A stretch of 64,000 nt of DNA, taken from assembly GCF_015354335.1 (NCBI RefSeq), contig NZ_JADKYR010000003.1, positions 620,001 to 684,000 on the forward strand. The letters are read 5' to 3'. The position numbers and the translations under genes were made by a program. This document shows positions 46,731 through 57,689 of the stretch, piece after piece. The stretch is from Methylophilus sp. 13. GTDB lineage: Bacteria > Pseudomonadota > Gammaproteobacteria > Burkholderiales > Methylophilaceae. The first letter of the stretch is position 1, and each line of letters opens with the position of its first letter. The notes under the pieces are model-generated. The model was not told the origin of the DNA. It saw only the letters and a list, made by a program, of their open reading frames with translations, and ran no database searches.

Positions 46731-48665
46731 ATGGGGTATAGCACTGAACTCAAAAACCATCAAAACGAACAGCACAAGTTCCGGGTTCGTCTGGTTTTTC
46801 TGGTACTGTTGGTTTTGGCAGCGTTTTCTGCGCTGCTGGGCCGTTTTTATTTTCTGCAAGTCTTTCGCTATGACTATTATCAAACACTGGCAGAAAACAA
46901 CCGGATTTCGATTGTCCCCATTACACCGAACCGTGGCCTGATTTCTGACCGCAACGGCATTATTCTGGCGCATAACTTTTTTGTGTATACGCTGGAAATC
47001 ACGCCCTCCAAAACAGAAGACTTGCAGGACACAATTGCCGAGCTGGGCAAACTGGTCGAGATTTCGCCAACGGATCTCAAGCGCTTTAAAAAACTGCGGG
47101 CGCAAAGCCATACGTTTGAAAGCATTCCGATCCGCACCCACCTTAATGAATACGAAGCCGCCAAGTTTGCCGTGAACCGCTTCCGGTTTCCTGGCGTCGA
47201 GCTCAAATCGCGCCTGTTCCGCCATTACCCCTATGGCACCCTGGGCACGCATGGTATCGGCTATATCAGCCGGATCAATGAACACGATCTCAAGCAGCTC
47301 AAGGAAAACAACCAGCTATCCAACTACAAAGGCACTGAGCATATTGGCAAGGCGGGCGTCGAGCAAGCCTATGAAACCGAGCTGCATGGCGTCACCGGCT
47401 TTCAGCAGGTAGAGATTGATGCCGATGGCCGGGCTGTACGCGTGCTGTCCAGCGCCTCGCCCACCTCGGGCAACAACGTGGTGCTGTCCATGGACGCCAA
47501 AATGCAAGAAATCGCCGAGCAGGAATTTGCCGGACGTCGCGGCGCGCTGGTGGCAATCCAACCCAAAACAGGGGAAGTCCTGGCCATGGCCAGCATGCCT
47601 TCATTTGATGCCAACCTGTTTGTGGATGGCATTGATTTTGATAACTGGAACCTGTTGAACAATTCGCTGGATAAACCGCTGATCAACCGCACCTTGAAGG
47701 GGATTTACCCACCTGGTTCCACCTTCAAGCCCTTTGTCGCGCTGGCCGGGCTGGAATCAGGCAAGCGGCAACCGCCGTTTACCATCAGCGACCCAGGCTA
47801 CTACATGCTGCCCAACAGCCATCACCGCTACCGTGACTGGAAACCATCCGGCCATGGTTCTGTCGATATGCGCAAGGCGATTACCGTGTCTTGCGATACG
47901 TTTTTTTATGGGCTGGCCGTCGAGCTTGGTATAGACCGGCTGACCGACTTTGTCAGACATTTTGGTTTTGGTGAAAAAACCAATATTGATATCCAGGGCG
48001 AACTGGCGGGCTTGCTGCCGACGCCGGGCTGGAAGCAAAGACGCTTCAAACAGCCCTGGTATATGGGTGAAACTGTCATTGTAGGCATTGGTCAGGGGTA
48101 TACGCTGGTCACGCCCATGCAATTGGCCTACGCAACGGCCACGCTGGCCAATAGTGGCAAGGCCATCCAGCCGCATCTGGTCAATGCGATTGTGAATGCC
48201 AAAACCAACGAAGTCAGGATGTTGCCGCATAAAGTGGCGGACCAGTTGAACCTGAGCCCGGAGAATCTGGAGATTGTGAAACTGGGCATGATGGATGTGA
48301 CACGCCCGGGAGGCACAGCCGCCTCAGTAGGCGCCAATGCAGGCTATGACATCGCTGCCAAAACCGGTACGGCGCAAGTGGTAGGTATCAAGCAAAATGA
48401 AAAATATAACGAAAAAGCGACGGCAGAACGCCATCGCGACCACGCTTGGTTTATTGCTTACGCCCCGGCTGAAGACCCCAAAATTGCCGTGGCCGTCATT
48501 GTGGAAAACGGTGGCCACGGTGGCTCGGCGGCGGGCCCGATTGCACGCAAGGTGATGGACTATTACCTGCTGGGCAAAATACCCGCGGTGGCAACCCCTG
48601 CGGTGACTGCCGAAACGCAAGCACAAACCCCATCCACGGTCGTTGAGGAGGAAGAGCATGATTAA
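46731..48665 (+). CDS. mrdA: Penicillin-binding protein 2 (elongasome transpeptidase)
   Basis: A 644-residue class B PBP. An N-terminal membrane anchor is followed by the dimerisation domain and the transpeptidase domain with SxxK motif GSTFKP (Ser330), the SxD region and KTGTAQV. It cross-links peptidoglycan during rod elongation with RodA. It starts 4 bp after mreD, and its 3-prime end overlaps rodA. Confidence 0.97.
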   Translation: MGYSTELKNHQNEQHKFRVRLVFLVLLVLAAFSALLGRFYFLQVFRYDYYQTLAENNRISIVPITPNRGLISDRNGIILAHNFFVYTLEITPSKTEDLQDTIAELGKLVEISPTDLKRFKKLRAQSHTFESIPIRTHLNEYEAAKFAVNRFRFPGVELKSRLFRHYPYGTLGTHGIGYISRINEHDLKQLKENNQLSNYKGTEHIGKAGVEQAYETELHGVTGFQQVEIDADGRAVRVLSSASPTSGNNVVLSMDAKMQEIAEQEFAGRRGALVAIQPKTGEVLAMASMPSFDANLFVDGIDFDNWNLLNNSLDKPLINRTLKGIYPPGSTFKPFVALAGLESGKRQPPFTISDPGYYMLPNSHHRYRDWKPSGHGSVDMRKAITVSCDTFFYGLAVELGIDRLTDFVRHFGFGEKTNIDIQGELAGLLPTPGWKQRRFKQPWYMGETVIVGIGQGYTLVTPMQLAYATATLANSGKAIQPHLVNAIVNAKTNEVRMLPHKVADQLNLSPENLEIVKLGMMDVTRPGGTAASVGANAGYDIAAKTGTAQVVGIKQNEKYNEKATAERHRDHAWFIAYAPAEDPKIAVAVIVENGGHGGSAAGPIARKVMDYYLLGKIPAVATPAVTAETQAQTPSTVVEEEEHD

Positions 48666-49755
48666 ACAGTGGATCGGCCATTTTATCCGCCATATTGACT
48701 CCATCTTGCTGGCCACCGTTCTCATGGTGCTGGTGGTTGCGCTTATGGTGCTCTATAGCGCCTCGGGCCAGTCCCTGCTCAAGGTCAATGCACAGCTGAT
48801 TAATATCCTGGTGATGATGGGCGTAATGTTTCTGGTTGCAAACACACAGCCGCAACACATTGAACGCATTGCCCTGCCCGCCTATTTGTTCGGGCTGGCA
48901 TTGTTGATTGCGGTAGCGCTGGTCGGCGATATTAGCCATGGCGCCAGGCGCTGGCTCAATCTGGGCGTGACCAAAATCCAGCCCTCGGAACTCATGAAAT
49001 TGGCCGTGCCGATTATGCTGTCCTGGTATTTTTCAAAACGTGAATCCTTGTTACGTACCACGGACTATGTCGTCGCCGGGGTCATTTTGCTGGTGCCGGT
49101 CTTGCTGATTGCCAAGCAACCCGACCTCGGGACCGCCACCCTGGTCTTTGCCGCCGGTTTTTATGTGATTTTTCTGGCCGGTCTGAGCTGGAAATTTATT
49201 TTTGGCAGCGCGATTGCCTTTGGCGCGGCGCTGCCCATTTTATGGTCCATGCTGCATGACTATCAGCGGCGGCGGGTGGAAATTCTCATCGATCCTAGCC
49301 AGGACCCGCTTGGCGCGGGTTATCACATTATTCAGGCCACCATTGCCATTGGCTCTGGCGGCATGACCGGCAAAGGCTGGCTCAACGGCACCCAGTCACA
49401 GTTAGACTTTGTGCCAGAACGCACCACAGACTTTATTTTTGCCGTGTTTGCAGAAGAGTTTGGCCTCGTAGGCTGCAGCCTGTTATTGCTGCTGTTCGCC
49501 ATTATTATTGGCCGCGCTTTCATCATCGCGTCACAAGCCAAGAGTACTTTTTCCCGCTTATTGGCTGGCAGCATTGCCGCCACCTTTTTTACCTATTGCT
49601 TCGTCAACATGGGCATGGTGAGCGGCATTCTGCCTGTGGTCGGCATTCCCTTGCCGCTGGTCAGTTATGGCGGCACCTCACTCTTGACCTTAGGGCTAAG
49701 CCTGGGTTTGCTGATGAGCGTGCAGTCGCATAAACGGCTGGTAGCCACCGATTAA
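48658..49755 (+). CDS. rodA: Rod-shape-determining peptidoglycan glycosyltransferase RodA
   Basis: A 365-residue SEDS-family membrane glycosyltransferase. The start is ATG 48658 (MIKQWIGHFIRHIDS), preceded by GAGGAGGAAGAGC within mrdA. The catalytic-loop region and the motifs GARRWLNLGVTKIQPSEL and PERTTDFIFAVFAEEFG are intact. It forms the elongasome synthase with PBP2. Confidence 0.96.
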   Translation: MIKQWIGHFIRHIDSILLATVLMVLVVALMVLYSASGQSLLKVNAQLINILVMMGVMFLVANTQPQHIERIALPAYLFGLALLIAVALVGDISHGARRWLNLGVTKIQPSELMKLAVPIMLSWYFSKRESLLRTTDYVVAGVILLVPVLLIAKQPDLGTATLVFAAGFYVIFLAGLSWKFIFGSAIAFGAALPILWSMLHDYQRRRVEILIDPSQDPLGAGYHIIQATIAIGSGGMTGKGWLNGTQSQLDFVPERTTDFIFAVFAEEFGLVGCSLLLLLFAIIIGRAFIIASQAKSTFSRLLAGSIAATFFTYCFVNMGMVSGILPVVGIPLPLVSYGGTSLLTLGLSLGLLMSVQSHKRLVATD

Positions 49756-49783
49756 CGTGGCCAGAAACCACTGAAGGACCTCG

Positions 49784-50788
49784 ATGTCATTGTCCCTACA
49801 AAGACTCTTTATCGTGCTGCTGGCTGCCGGGCTGGTTGCCTGCGAAAGCAGCATGCCGTCACGTCCAACGGCGCCTGCGCCAATAAAACCCGTGCCCACG
49901 CCACGCCCCGCCGCGCCCGCAGCCTCGCCTGCGCCGCCTGCGGTATTGCCAGGTAGCAGTGCGCCGCTAGGTGCACCCAAAGTCATTAATATTGACCCCA
50001 AACCCGAGAGCACTGGCAATGCCACCGAAGGCATTGATCCTAACATTCCACTGGAAACCTCGGTGACGCCCAAGTTGGAGCCCATCGTGAAAGGGACCAC
50101 CAAGCCTTATATCGTGAATGGGGAACTAGTGTCTCCAATGTCGGAAATTACAACGCCGTTTACGCAAACCGGACACGCTTCCTGGTATGGTAAAAAATTT
50201 CATGGCCGCCGTACCGCCAGTGGTGAGCCTTATAACATGTATAAACTCAGCGCCGCCCACCGCACGCTGCCAATTCCAAGTTATGTGCGCGTCACTAACC
50301 TGAGCAATGGCAAAAACCTGATTGCCAGGGTCAATGACCGCGGCCCTTTTGGCCGCGACCGCATCATCGATTTATCCTATGCCGCGGCCAAACAACTCGA
50401 TATCACCCAGCATGGCTCGGCCCAGGTAGAGATCACTTTAATTGACCCCAACCAGCCGGAGATAGCTGCGGCCCCGAGCAGTGCAGGTGTCGCCAGAGAC
50501 ATTGCGCCGGCAAGCATGCCCAAAGCATCGGCAAAACCAGCTGCCTCACTCGACAACACCGGTGTGTATGTACAGGTCGGCGCCTTTGGCGTTGAAGAAA
50601 ATGCCGACCGCCTGCAGCAGCGCATTTCCAATGCGGTACCCGAGACACAAAGCCTGCTGAACAAAGTGTATAATGGCAAGATGTTCCAGGTTGTTCTGGG
50701 CCCATATCCTGATCACGCCATGGCCGCGCAAGCAGCCAATCAGATGCGTGACCAATTGCAGTTGCCAGCGCTTGTTTTTTCCCGCTAG
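49784..50788 (+). CDS. rlpA: RlpA-family septal lytic transglycosylase with SPOR domain
   Basis: A 334-residue lipoprotein. The lipobox is LVAC with a Cys near residue 20. A Pro/Ala-rich linker leads to the double-psi barrel (ASWYGKKFHGRRTASGEPY) with the catalytic Asp in VNDRGPFGRDRIID. The SPOR domain, which binds denuded septal peptidoglycan, occupies about the last 75 residues. RlpA cleaves denuded glycan strands at the septum. Confidence 0.94.
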   Translation: MSLSLQRLFIVLLAAGLVACESSMPSRPTAPAPIKPVPTPRPAAPAASPAPPAVLPGSSAPLGAPKVINIDPKPESTGNATEGIDPNIPLETSVTPKLEPIVKGTTKPYIVNGELVSPMSEITTPFTQTGHASWYGKKFHGRRTASGEPYNMYKLSAAHRTLPIPSYVRVTNLSNGKNLIARVNDRGPFGRDRIIDLSYAAAKQLDITQHGSAQVEITLIDPNQPEIAAAPSSAGVARDIAPASMPKASAKPAASLDNTGVYVQVGAFGVEENADRLQQRISNAVPETQSLLNKVYNGKMFQVVLGPYPDHAMAAQAANQMRDQLQLPALVFSR

Positions 50789-50822
50789 CACCGTTTTCTC
50801 GTTAAGTATTTTTTCTCGTTAA

Positions 50823-51971
50823 ATGATGACCATGTGGCGTTCTTGTATTGCTTTTCTACTTTCCATTCCTTTAATGACGGTGGCGGCTGAAGCCATTACC
50901 GGCAATGTACCTGTACCCACGCTGGCGGCCAAAGCCTTTGTGCTGCGCGATGCTAATACCGGCAATCTGCTGGCTGCGAACAACCCCGACATGCCGGTGG
51001 AACCTGCGTCACTGACCAAAGTAATGACCGCTTACCTGACCTTTGAAGCGGTCAAGCAAAAGCGCTTGTCACTGACACAGACTTTGCCCGTGAGTCAAAA
51101 AGCCTGGAAGGTCGAAGGCTCAAAAATGTTTATCGACACGACGATGACCGTCACTGTGGATGAGTTGCTTCATGGCCTGATTATTCAGTCAGGCAATGAT
51201 GCGGCAATTACCCTGGCCGAAGGCATTGCGGGCAGTGAAGAATTGTTCGCCACGCTGATGAACAAAAAAGCGGCCGCGCTGGGCATGAAAAATAGCCATT
51301 TTATGAATGCGACAGGCTTGCCAGACCCGGCCCATGTCACCACCGCACGTGACTTGTCCATTTTGGCCAATGCGCTGATTCGGGACTTTCCGCAAGACTA
51401 CGCGCGCTTGTATTCGCAAAAGTCTTACACCTACAACAATATCACCCAGCCTAACCGCAACCGCTTGCTGTTTATAGACCCCACGGTTGATGGCATGAAA
51501 ACCGGCCACACCGAATCCGCCGGTTATTGCCTGATTTCTTCGGCCAAACGCAATGACTTCCGCTTGATTTCTGTGGTACTTGGCACCACCTCTGACAATG
51601 TACGCGCCGCTGAGAGTCAAAAATTACTGAATTTTGGCTTCCAGTTTTATGAATCCAGACTGATTTATGCGGCGGACAAAGCGATTACGCGGCAAAAGGT
51701 ATGGAAAGGGACAGAAAACCAGGTTGACCTCACAGTGGTAAAACCGGTTTACCTGACGCTGCCCCAGGGTGAATATGCCAATATGAAAGCGAATCTACGC
51801 GTGCCCAAACCGCTTGAAGCGCCGTTAAAAGCACATCAAACGGTCGGTGCGGTGGATTTCAGCCTCAATGGCAAGGTGGTGCATAGCGTGCCGCTGGTCA
51901 CCGTGCAGGCAGTGGAGGCCAGCAATATCTTTTCACGCATGATCGATCAAGTCCGCTTGTATTTGCAATAA
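50823..51971 (+). CDS. dacC: D-alanyl-D-alanine carboxypeptidase (class C, low-molecular-weight PBP)
   Basis: A 382-residue exported peptidase with signal peptide SCIAFLLSIPLMTVAAEA. The catalytic motifs are SLTK with Ser63, SGN in IIQSGNDAAI, and KTG in GMKTGHTESAG. It trims the terminal D-Ala from stem peptides. The C-terminal PBP5-like beta domain and an amphipathic terminal helix (SRMIDQVRLYL) are present. It follows rlpA by 34 bp. Confidence 0.95.
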   Translation: MMTMWRSCIAFLLSIPLMTVAAEAITGNVPVPTLAAKAFVLRDANTGNLLAANNPDMPVEPASLTKVMTAYLTFEAVKQKRLSLTQTLPVSQKAWKVEGSKMFIDTTMTVTVDELLHGLIIQSGNDAAITLAEGIAGSEELFATLMNKKAAALGMKNSHFMNATGLPDPAHVTTARDLSILANALIRDFPQDYARLYSQKSYTYNNITQPNRNRLLFIDPTVDGMKTGHTESAGYCLISSAKRNDFRLISVVLGTTSDNVRAAESQKLLNFGFQFYESRLIYAADKAITRQKVWKGTENQVDLTVVKPVYLTLPQGEYANMKANLRVPKPLEAPLKAHQTVGAVDFSLNGKVVHSVPLVTVQAVEASNIFSRMIDQVRLYLQ

Positions 51972-52012
51972 ACAGGCTGACCGTCACTCACTGTTTAAAA
52001 GGTAGGTAACAT

Positions 52013-52300
52013 ATGACCAAGTTCGAGCAATTACCGGAAATAGAAGAGACCCTGATTGAGTTTCCCACCAATTTCCCGATCAAGGTCATGGGTGAAACGC
52101 ATGATGATTTCGCCAGCGAAATTACCCGCACCATCCAGTTGCATTGGCCAGACTTTGATACGCACCTGATTGAAATGCGTGGCAGCAGCAATGGCAAATA
52201 CCTGAGCCTGACCTGTCTGGTGTATGTCACCTCCAAGCCACAACTGGATGATATTTACCGCAGCCTGACCGCTCACCCCATGGTCAAGGTTGTGCTGTAA
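52013..52300 (+). CDS. ybeD: YbeD family (DUF493) protein
   Basis: A 95-residue protein of the DUF493 ferredoxin-like family, with the segment [16 protein letters not shown] and [14 protein letters not shown] typical of it. The gene routinely lies between dacA/dacC and lipB, as here. The biochemical role is not established. Confidence 0.9.
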   Translation: MTKFEQLPEIEETLIEFPTNFPIKVMGETHDDFASEITRTIQLHWPDFDTHLIEMRGSSNGKYLSLTCLVYVTSKPQLDDIYRSLTAHPMVKVVL

Positions 52301-52313
52301 GCCTTTTTCGATC

Positions 52314-52928
52314 ATGCCTGCCTTGGAAATCCGCCAGTTGGGGCTGACTGATTATGCAGCCACGCTGGCTGCCATGCAGGCATACACTGCCCAACGCACG
52401 ACCAGTACTCCTGACCAGCTCTGGGTCACCGAACATCCGCCTGTGTATACGCTAGGCCTCAACCGCCGCGGCGTGCGCCTGCCACAGAATGCAATTCCGG
52501 TGGTGAATGTAGACCGCGGTGGCAAAATCACCTACCACGGCCCGGGCCAACTCATTATTTATTGCCTGATCGATCTGGCACGCGGCCACTTGAATGTCCG
52601 GCAACTTGTCTCCATCTTGGAACACAGCCTGATAGAATGGCTGGCCGCACAAGGCGTGGTGGCTGTTGCCCGCGCGGATGCGCCTGGCGTGTATGTAGAC
52701 GGCAAAAAAATTGCCTCGCTGGGGCTACGCCTGAAAAACCAGTGCTGCTACCATGGCCTGAGTTTGAATATAGACATGGATTTACAGCCGTTTGCCGATA
52801 TAGACCCGTGTGGTTATGCCGGCATGCAAATGACGCAAACCCGGGAATTAAATATTGCGCTGCAAATGTCTGACATTGCCGCCGATTTAACCCAACGATT
52901 GAAAGAGAAGCTGACGCATGTCAGATAA
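52314..52928 (+). CDS. lipB: Octanoyl-[ACP]:protein N-octanoyltransferase
   Basis: A 204-residue enzyme that transfers octanoyl from ACP to lipoyl domains. I place the start at ATG 52314 ([14 protein letters not shown]); an upstream TTG overlaps ybeD. Motifs include [15 protein letters not shown] and the catalytic Lys/Cys regions KIASLGLRL and [11 protein letters not shown]. It overlaps lipA by 11 bases. Confidence 0.95.
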   Translation: MPALEIRQLGLTDYAATLAAMQAYTAQRTTSTPDQLWVTEHPPVYTLGLNRRGVRLPQNAIPVVNVDRGGKITYHGPGQLIIYCLIDLARGHLNVRQLVSILEHSLIEWLAAQGVVAVARADAPGVYVDGKKIASLGLRLKNQCCYHGLSLNIDMDLQPFADIDPCGYAGMQMTQTRELNIALQMSDIAADLTQRLKEKLTHVR

Positions 52929-53901
52929 TTCGTCCCCAATAGATACAAGCAGCGCCCGTCCGGCCAAAAAAGTCGCTGGCGTGAAAGAAATCGACGCAGC
53001 AAAAACCTCGCGTATCCCGATCAAGATCGTGCCGCAACCCATGCTGCGCAAGCCCGAATGGATACGCATGAAAGTGCCGGATTCGGCACGGTTCCAGGAA
53101 ATCAAGCAAGTCCTGCGCGACAACAATCTGCATACCGTCTGTGAAGAAGCCAGCTGCCCTAATATTGGCGAATGCTTTAGTGGCGGCACGGCGACCTTTA
53201 TGATTCTGGGCGATATCTGCACCCGCCGTTGCCCGTTTTGTGATGTGGCGCATGGCAAACCCTTGCCGCCTGATCCGAATGAGCCAGAAAACCTCGCCCG
53301 CACCATCGCACAGATGAAACTGCGTTATGTGGTCGTCACCTCAGTAGACCGCGATGATTTGCCTGACGGTGGCGCGCAGCATTTTGTCGACTGCATCCGC
53401 GCCATTCGCGCCCAATCCCCAGCCATTAAAATTGAAATCCTGGTGCCAGATTTTAGGGGCCGCCTCGATATCTCGCTCAAAATTCTGCGTGAAGCACCGC
53501 CAGATGTCATGAACCATAACCTGGAAACGGTGCCGCGCTTGTATAAACAGGCGCGCCCTGGTTCTGACTACCAGCATTCGCTGGATTTGCTCAAACAGTT
53601 TGGTGAACTGTACCCAACGGTGCCGACCAAATCTGGCTTGATGCTGGGCCTGGGTGAAACAGATGAGGAAATTTTAGAGGTCATGCGTGACCTGCGCGCA
53701 CATGGCGTCAGCATGCTTACCCTGGGGCAATACTTGCAACCCAGCGTCCATCACTTGCCGGTGTTGAGATATGTCACGCCAGAGCGTTTTGAATGGTTTA
53801 AACAACAAGCCGATGCCATGGGCTTTGACAATGCGGCGAGCGGGCCCATGGTGCGCAGCAGCTATCATGCCGACCAGCAGGCGCATGCGGTCATCGCCTA
53901 A
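52918..53901 (+). CDS. lipA: Lipoyl synthase
   Basis: A 327-residue radical-SAM enzyme inserting two sulfurs into octanoyl groups. Both clusters are visible: auxiliary [12 protein letters not shown] and radical-SAM [10 protein letters not shown]. The family C-terminal RSSYHAD motif, with the Ser ligand of the auxiliary cluster, is also present. It overlaps the end of lipB, so both are co-transcribed. Confidence 0.98.
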   Translation: MSDNSSPIDTSSARPAKKVAGVKEIDAAKTSRIPIKIVPQPMLRKPEWIRMKVPDSARFQEIKQVLRDNNLHTVCEEASCPNIGECFSGGTATFMILGDICTRRCPFCDVAHGKPLPPDPNEPENLARTIAQMKLRYVVVTSVDRDDLPDGGAQHFVDCIRAIRAQSPAIKIEILVPDFRGRLDISLKILREAPPDVMNHNLETVPRLYKQARPGSDYQHSLDLLKQFGELYPTVPTKSGLMLGLGETDEEILEVMRDLRAHGVSMLTLGQYLQPSVHHLPVLRYVTPERFEWFKQQADAMGFDNAASGPMVRSSYHADQQAHAVIA

Positions 53902-53959
53902 TCATTGCATCAGCAGTGCCGGATAACCGGTGAATAAAATAACAAGCACAGGAGCAACC

Positions 53960-55285
53960 ATGGTTCCACACTTAACCACGGCTTTAAGCGGCCCTCTCTA
54001 CACGCTGGAAAAACGCGTTTTGCAAGCCATGCCGGATATTGAGCACTGGTTCCGCACCAAATGGCAGGAGATTCCCGCCCCGTTTTATGCCAGCGTGGAC
54101 CTGCGCAATGCCGGCTTCAAGATTGCCCCGGTGGATACCAACCTATTTCCAGGCGGCTTTAATAACCTGAATCCCGAATTTTTGAGCCTGGCTGTGCAAG
54201 CCGCACAAATGGCGGTCGAGAAAATCTGTCCAGATGCGCGCCGTTTACTACTGATCCCCGAAAACCATACCCGCAACACGTACTACCTGCGTAATGTGGT
54301 TGAGCTCTGTCACATTCTCAAAACCGCCGGCATGGAAGTCCGTGTCGGCAGCTTGTCGCCAGAGATTACCGAGATCACCAAACTAGAAACCCATGATGGC
54401 TTGCCGCTGGTACTGGAACCGCTGGTGCGCGTAAACAACCGCCTGCAACTGAAGGCGGCAACGTTTGAAGGCGTGGAGTACCCTGCCTTTGACAGCTGTG
54501 CCATTCTGCTCAATAACGATTTGTCCGGTGGCGTGCCCGACCTGCTGCAAGGCCTGGAGCAAACCCTGATTCCACCGTTACATGCAGGCTGGTTCAGTCG
54601 ACGCAAATCGCAGCACTTTAGCGCGTATAACACTGTTGTCGATGAGTTCTCGCAATTGCTGCAGATTGACCCCTGGTTGCTAAATCCTTACTTTGATACC
54701 GCCAGCGGCCTGGACTTTCACGCCCGGGTGGGTGAAGACCTGCTGGCCGATAAGGTCGAAGCCATCCTGAAAAAAACGCAGGCCAAATACGACGAATATG
54801 GCATCACGCAGCCACCGTTTGCGATTGTCAAAGCCGATGCAGGTACCTATGGCATGGGCATCATGAGCGTGAAATCGGCCGACGAGGTACGCGACCTCAA
54901 TCGCAAGGCGCGTAACAAAATGTCGGTGATCAAAGAAGGCATGCAAGTGTCTGAAGTGATGATCCAGGAAGGCGTTTATACCTTTGAAAGTATCAATGAC
55001 GCGGTAGCCGAGCCAGTGGTGTATATGATGGATCACTTTGTGATTGGCGGTTTTTACCGTGTGCACACCGGCCGTGGCGTCGATGAGAACCTGAATGCGC
55101 CCGGCATGCACTTTGCCCCGCTCGCGTTTGAAAAACCCTGCACCCTGCCCGACTGTGCCGGCGCCCCCGACGCGCCCCCCAACCGCTTCTATGCTTATGG
55201 CGTGGTCGCAAGACTGGCCCTGTTAGCGGCTGGCCTCGAGCTGCAAGCGCGGGACCTGCCGGAAAACGACCTGCTCACCGCATAG
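53960..55285 (+). CDS. gshA: Glutamate--cysteine ligase (proteobacterial GshA type)
   Basis: A 441-residue enzyme for the first step of glutathione synthesis. It belongs to the Acidithiobacillus-like GshA family, not the gamma-proteobacterial one. Recognised segments are ASVDLRNAGFKIAPVDTNLFPGG-like text near residue 45 and AIVKADAGTYGMGIM. I place the start at ATG 53960 after CAGGAG; an upstream frame start at 53930 is less likely. gshB follows after 12 bp. Confidence 0.93.
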   Translation: MVPHLTTALSGPLYTLEKRVLQAMPDIEHWFRTKWQEIPAPFYASVDLRNAGFKIAPVDTNLFPGGFNNLNPEFLSLAVQAAQMAVEKICPDARRLLLIPENHTRNTYYLRNVVELCHILKTAGMEVRVGSLSPEITEITKLETHDGLPLVLEPLVRVNNRLQLKAATFEGVEYPAFDSCAILLNNDLSGGVPDLLQGLEQTLIPPLHAGWFSRRKSQHFSAYNTVVDEFSQLLQIDPWLLNPYFDTASGLDFHARVGEDLLADKVEAILKKTQAKYDEYGITQPPFAIVKADAGTYGMGIMSVKSADEVRDLNRKARNKMSVIKEGMQVSEVMIQEGVYTFESINDAVAEPVVYMMDHFVIGGFYRVHTGRGVDENLNAPGMHFAPLAFEKPCTLPDCAGAPDAPPNRFYAYGVVARLALLAAGLELQARDLPENDLLTA

Positions 55286-55297
55286 CAAAGGTTCATC

Positions 55298-56233
55298 ATG
55301 AAACTGCTGTTTATTCTTGATCCACTGACCTCACTCAAAAGTTACAAAGACACCAGCCTTGCCATCATGCGCGCGGCGCAAGCGCGTGGACACGTGCTAT
55401 GGGTCTGCGAACAACACGACTGGCACTTGCAGCAAGCCGAGGTCAAGGTGGATGCGCAGACATTTGCGTTTAATGCAGACGGGCACTGGCAAACCGGTGA
55501 CAAAACCACACAAGCCCCCGCAAGTTTTGATGCCGTGCTGATGCGTAAAGACCCGCCGTTTGATAACGAATACCTGTATAGCACCTATTTGCTTGAGCTG
55601 GCGCAACAGCAAGGGGCACGTATCATTAACGACCCGTCATCCATTCGCGGCTGGAACGAAAAACTATCTGTCGCGCGCTTTCCGCAATTTGCCCCGCCGT
55701 TTATCGTCACCAGCCTGCAAAGCAAAATTCTGGCCTTTCTGGCCGAACATCAGGACATCATCGTCAAACCGCTGGATGGCATGGGTGGTAGCGGCATTTT
55801 CCGCTTGCGTCAGGACGACCCCAATATTTACGCCATCCTGGAAACGCTGACCCGATTTGAAGCACAAACCATCATGGTCCAGCGCTATATTCCAGAGATC
55901 GTCAAAGGTGACAAGCGCATCCTGATCATCAACGGTGAACCCCTGCCCTACGCCCTCGCCCGCATCCCCAAAACCGGCGAAACCCGTGGCAACCTGGCCG
56001 CCGGCGGCAAAGGCGTGGCCCAGCCCCTGACTGCCCGTGACAAAGAAATTGCCGAGACCGTCGGCAGTGTGCTGAAACAACACGGCCTGTTTTTAGTCGG
56101 GCTGGACGTGATTGGCGACTACCTGACCGAAGTGAATGTCACCAGCCCAACTGGCATGGTAGAGATTGCGGCACAAACAGACTGTGATCCGGCCAGAGTG
56201 ATGCTAGAGGCGCTGGAAAAGCAGATGGCCTGA
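55298..56233 (+). CDS. gshB: Glutathione synthetase
   Basis: A 311-residue ATP-grasp ligase joining gamma-glutamylcysteine and glycine. It begins MKLLFILDPLTSLKSYKDTS. The ATP-grasp elements VKPLDGMGGSGIFRL and the late segment VGLDVIGDYLTEVNVTSPTG are intact. The gene forms a compact unit with gshA. Confidence 0.97.
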   Translation: MKLLFILDPLTSLKSYKDTSLAIMRAAQARGHVLWVCEQHDWHLQQAEVKVDAQTFAFNADGHWQTGDKTTQAPASFDAVLMRKDPPFDNEYLYSTYLLELAQQQGARIINDPSSIRGWNEKLSVARFPQFAPPFIVTSLQSKILAFLAEHQDIIVKPLDGMGGSGIFRLRQDDPNIYAILETLTRFEAQTIMVQRYIPEIVKGDKRILIINGEPLPYALARIPKTGETRGNLAAGGKGVAQPLTARDKEIAETVGSVLKQHGLFLVGLDVIGDYLTEVNVTSPTGMVEIAAQTDCDPARVMLEALEKQMA

Positions 56234-56352
56234 CTTGCCCGTCTCATCCTTAACGCGATCATATTCCCCCTACTGACAGCCGATTTTGTTAACATTATCC
56301 AGTGCGGGTAAGTCCATCATGACTGCCTCGCTATCGTTGCAGGAGTGTCATC

Positions 56353-57624
56353 ATGCGGGTCTTAGTGCTGGGTTCTGGGGTCATAGGCGTTACAAGCGCT
56401 TATTATCTGGCGTTAAAAGGCTTTGAAGTCACGGTCATAGACCGTCAACCAGCGGTCGCCCTGGAGACCAGTTTTGCCAATGCAGGGCAAATTTCACCAG
56501 GTTATTCCGCCCCTTGGGCCAGCCCGGATGTGCCCCTCAAGGCGCTTAAATGGCTGTTTCAGCGCCATGCGCCACTCTCACTCAAACCGGATTTCACGCG
56601 TTGGCAATGTCAATGGATTGCACAGTTTTTAAGCAATTGCTCGCTCGAACGTTATGAATTGAATAAATCACGCATGGTGCGTCTGGCCGAGTATAGCCGC
56701 GATTGTCTGCGTCGTTTGCGCGCAGAGACGGGCTTGCATTATGAGCAACGCAGTCAAGGGACCTTACAGGTATTCCGCACCAAAAAACAACTTGCTGCCG
56801 AAGCCAAGGATATTGCCGTACTTGAACGCATGGGCGTGCCGTTTGAGCATTTGGATGCGGCAGGCTGTGTACGCATTGAACCCGCACTGGTTCACGTCCA
56901 AGATGCGTTGCTGGGTGGGTTGTATCTGCCTGGGGATGAAACCGGGGATTGCCAGCTATTTACCACGCAACTGGCAGCCAAGGCGCAAGCGCTTGGGGTG
57001 AAGTTCAGACAAGAAACGCAAATACACCGCTTACTGACACAGCAAAGCCAGTTGCTTGGCGTAGAAGTGCAAACGGCAAATGGTGTAGAAGTATTGCAGG
57101 CAGACCATTATGTGGTCGCCCTTGGCAGCTACTCGCGCCAACTTTCCCAGGCATTGGGACTCAATCTGCCGGTCTATCCCGTAAAAGGCTATTCTTTGAC
57201 CGTGCCCCTGATCAACGCTGCAGCCGCCCCCGTGTCCACCGTGATGGATGAGACTTATAAGGTGGCCATTACGCGCTTTGACCAGCGCATCCGGGTGGGC
57301 GGGATGGCGGAATTGCATGGGTTTGATTTAAGCCTCAACCCAAGCCGCCGAGCCACGCTGGAATTTGTATTCAACGGTTTGTTCCCGTATGCCGGGGATG
57401 TCGCACAAGCGCAATTCTGGACGGGGCTGCGCCCCATGACCCCGGATGGCACGCCGCTGATCGGCCAGGCAAGCGCGGCTTACCCCAATGTGTGGCTCAA
57501 TACCGGGCACGGCACGCTGGGTTGGACCATGGCCTGTGGCTCCGGGCAAGTACTGGCCGATTTGATGGCGCAGGAGACACCGGCCATCGAGACGCAAGAC
57601 CTGCAACTTTCCCGCTATCTCTAG
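56353..57624 (+). CDS. dadA: D-amino acid dehydrogenase small subunit-like (DadA)
   Basis: A 423-residue FAD enzyme of the DAO family. The Rossmann motif [19 protein letters not shown] starts near residue 4, and [20 protein letters not shown] is diagnostic of DadA. It oxidises D-amino acids to keto acids and passes electrons to the respiratory chain. No alanine racemase gene is adjacent. The ATG follows GGAGTG. Confidence 0.93.
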   Translation: MRVLVLGSGVIGVTSAYYLALKGFEVTVIDRQPAVALETSFANAGQISPGYSAPWASPDVPLKALKWLFQRHAPLSLKPDFTRWQCQWIAQFLSNCSLERYELNKSRMVRLAEYSRDCLRRLRAETGLHYEQRSQGTLQVFRTKKQLAAEAKDIAVLERMGVPFEHLDAAGCVRIEPALVHVQDALLGGLYLPGDETGDCQLFTTQLAAKAQALGVKFRQETQIHRLLTQQSQLLGVEVQTANGVEVLQADHYVVALGSYSRQLSQALGLNLPVYPVKGYSLTVPLINAAAAPVSTVMDETYKVAITRFDQRIRVGGMAELHGFDLSLNPSRRATLEFVFNGLFPYAGDVAQAQFWTGLRPMTPDGTPLIGQASAAYPNVWLNTGHGTLGWTMACGSGQVLADLMAQETPAIETQDLQLSRYL

Positions 57625-57689
57625 CCGCGGTCACCCAAGCCATCGCTGCTATTGAGTAAAATCACTCAGTAGAGAAATCGTCTGTGCAC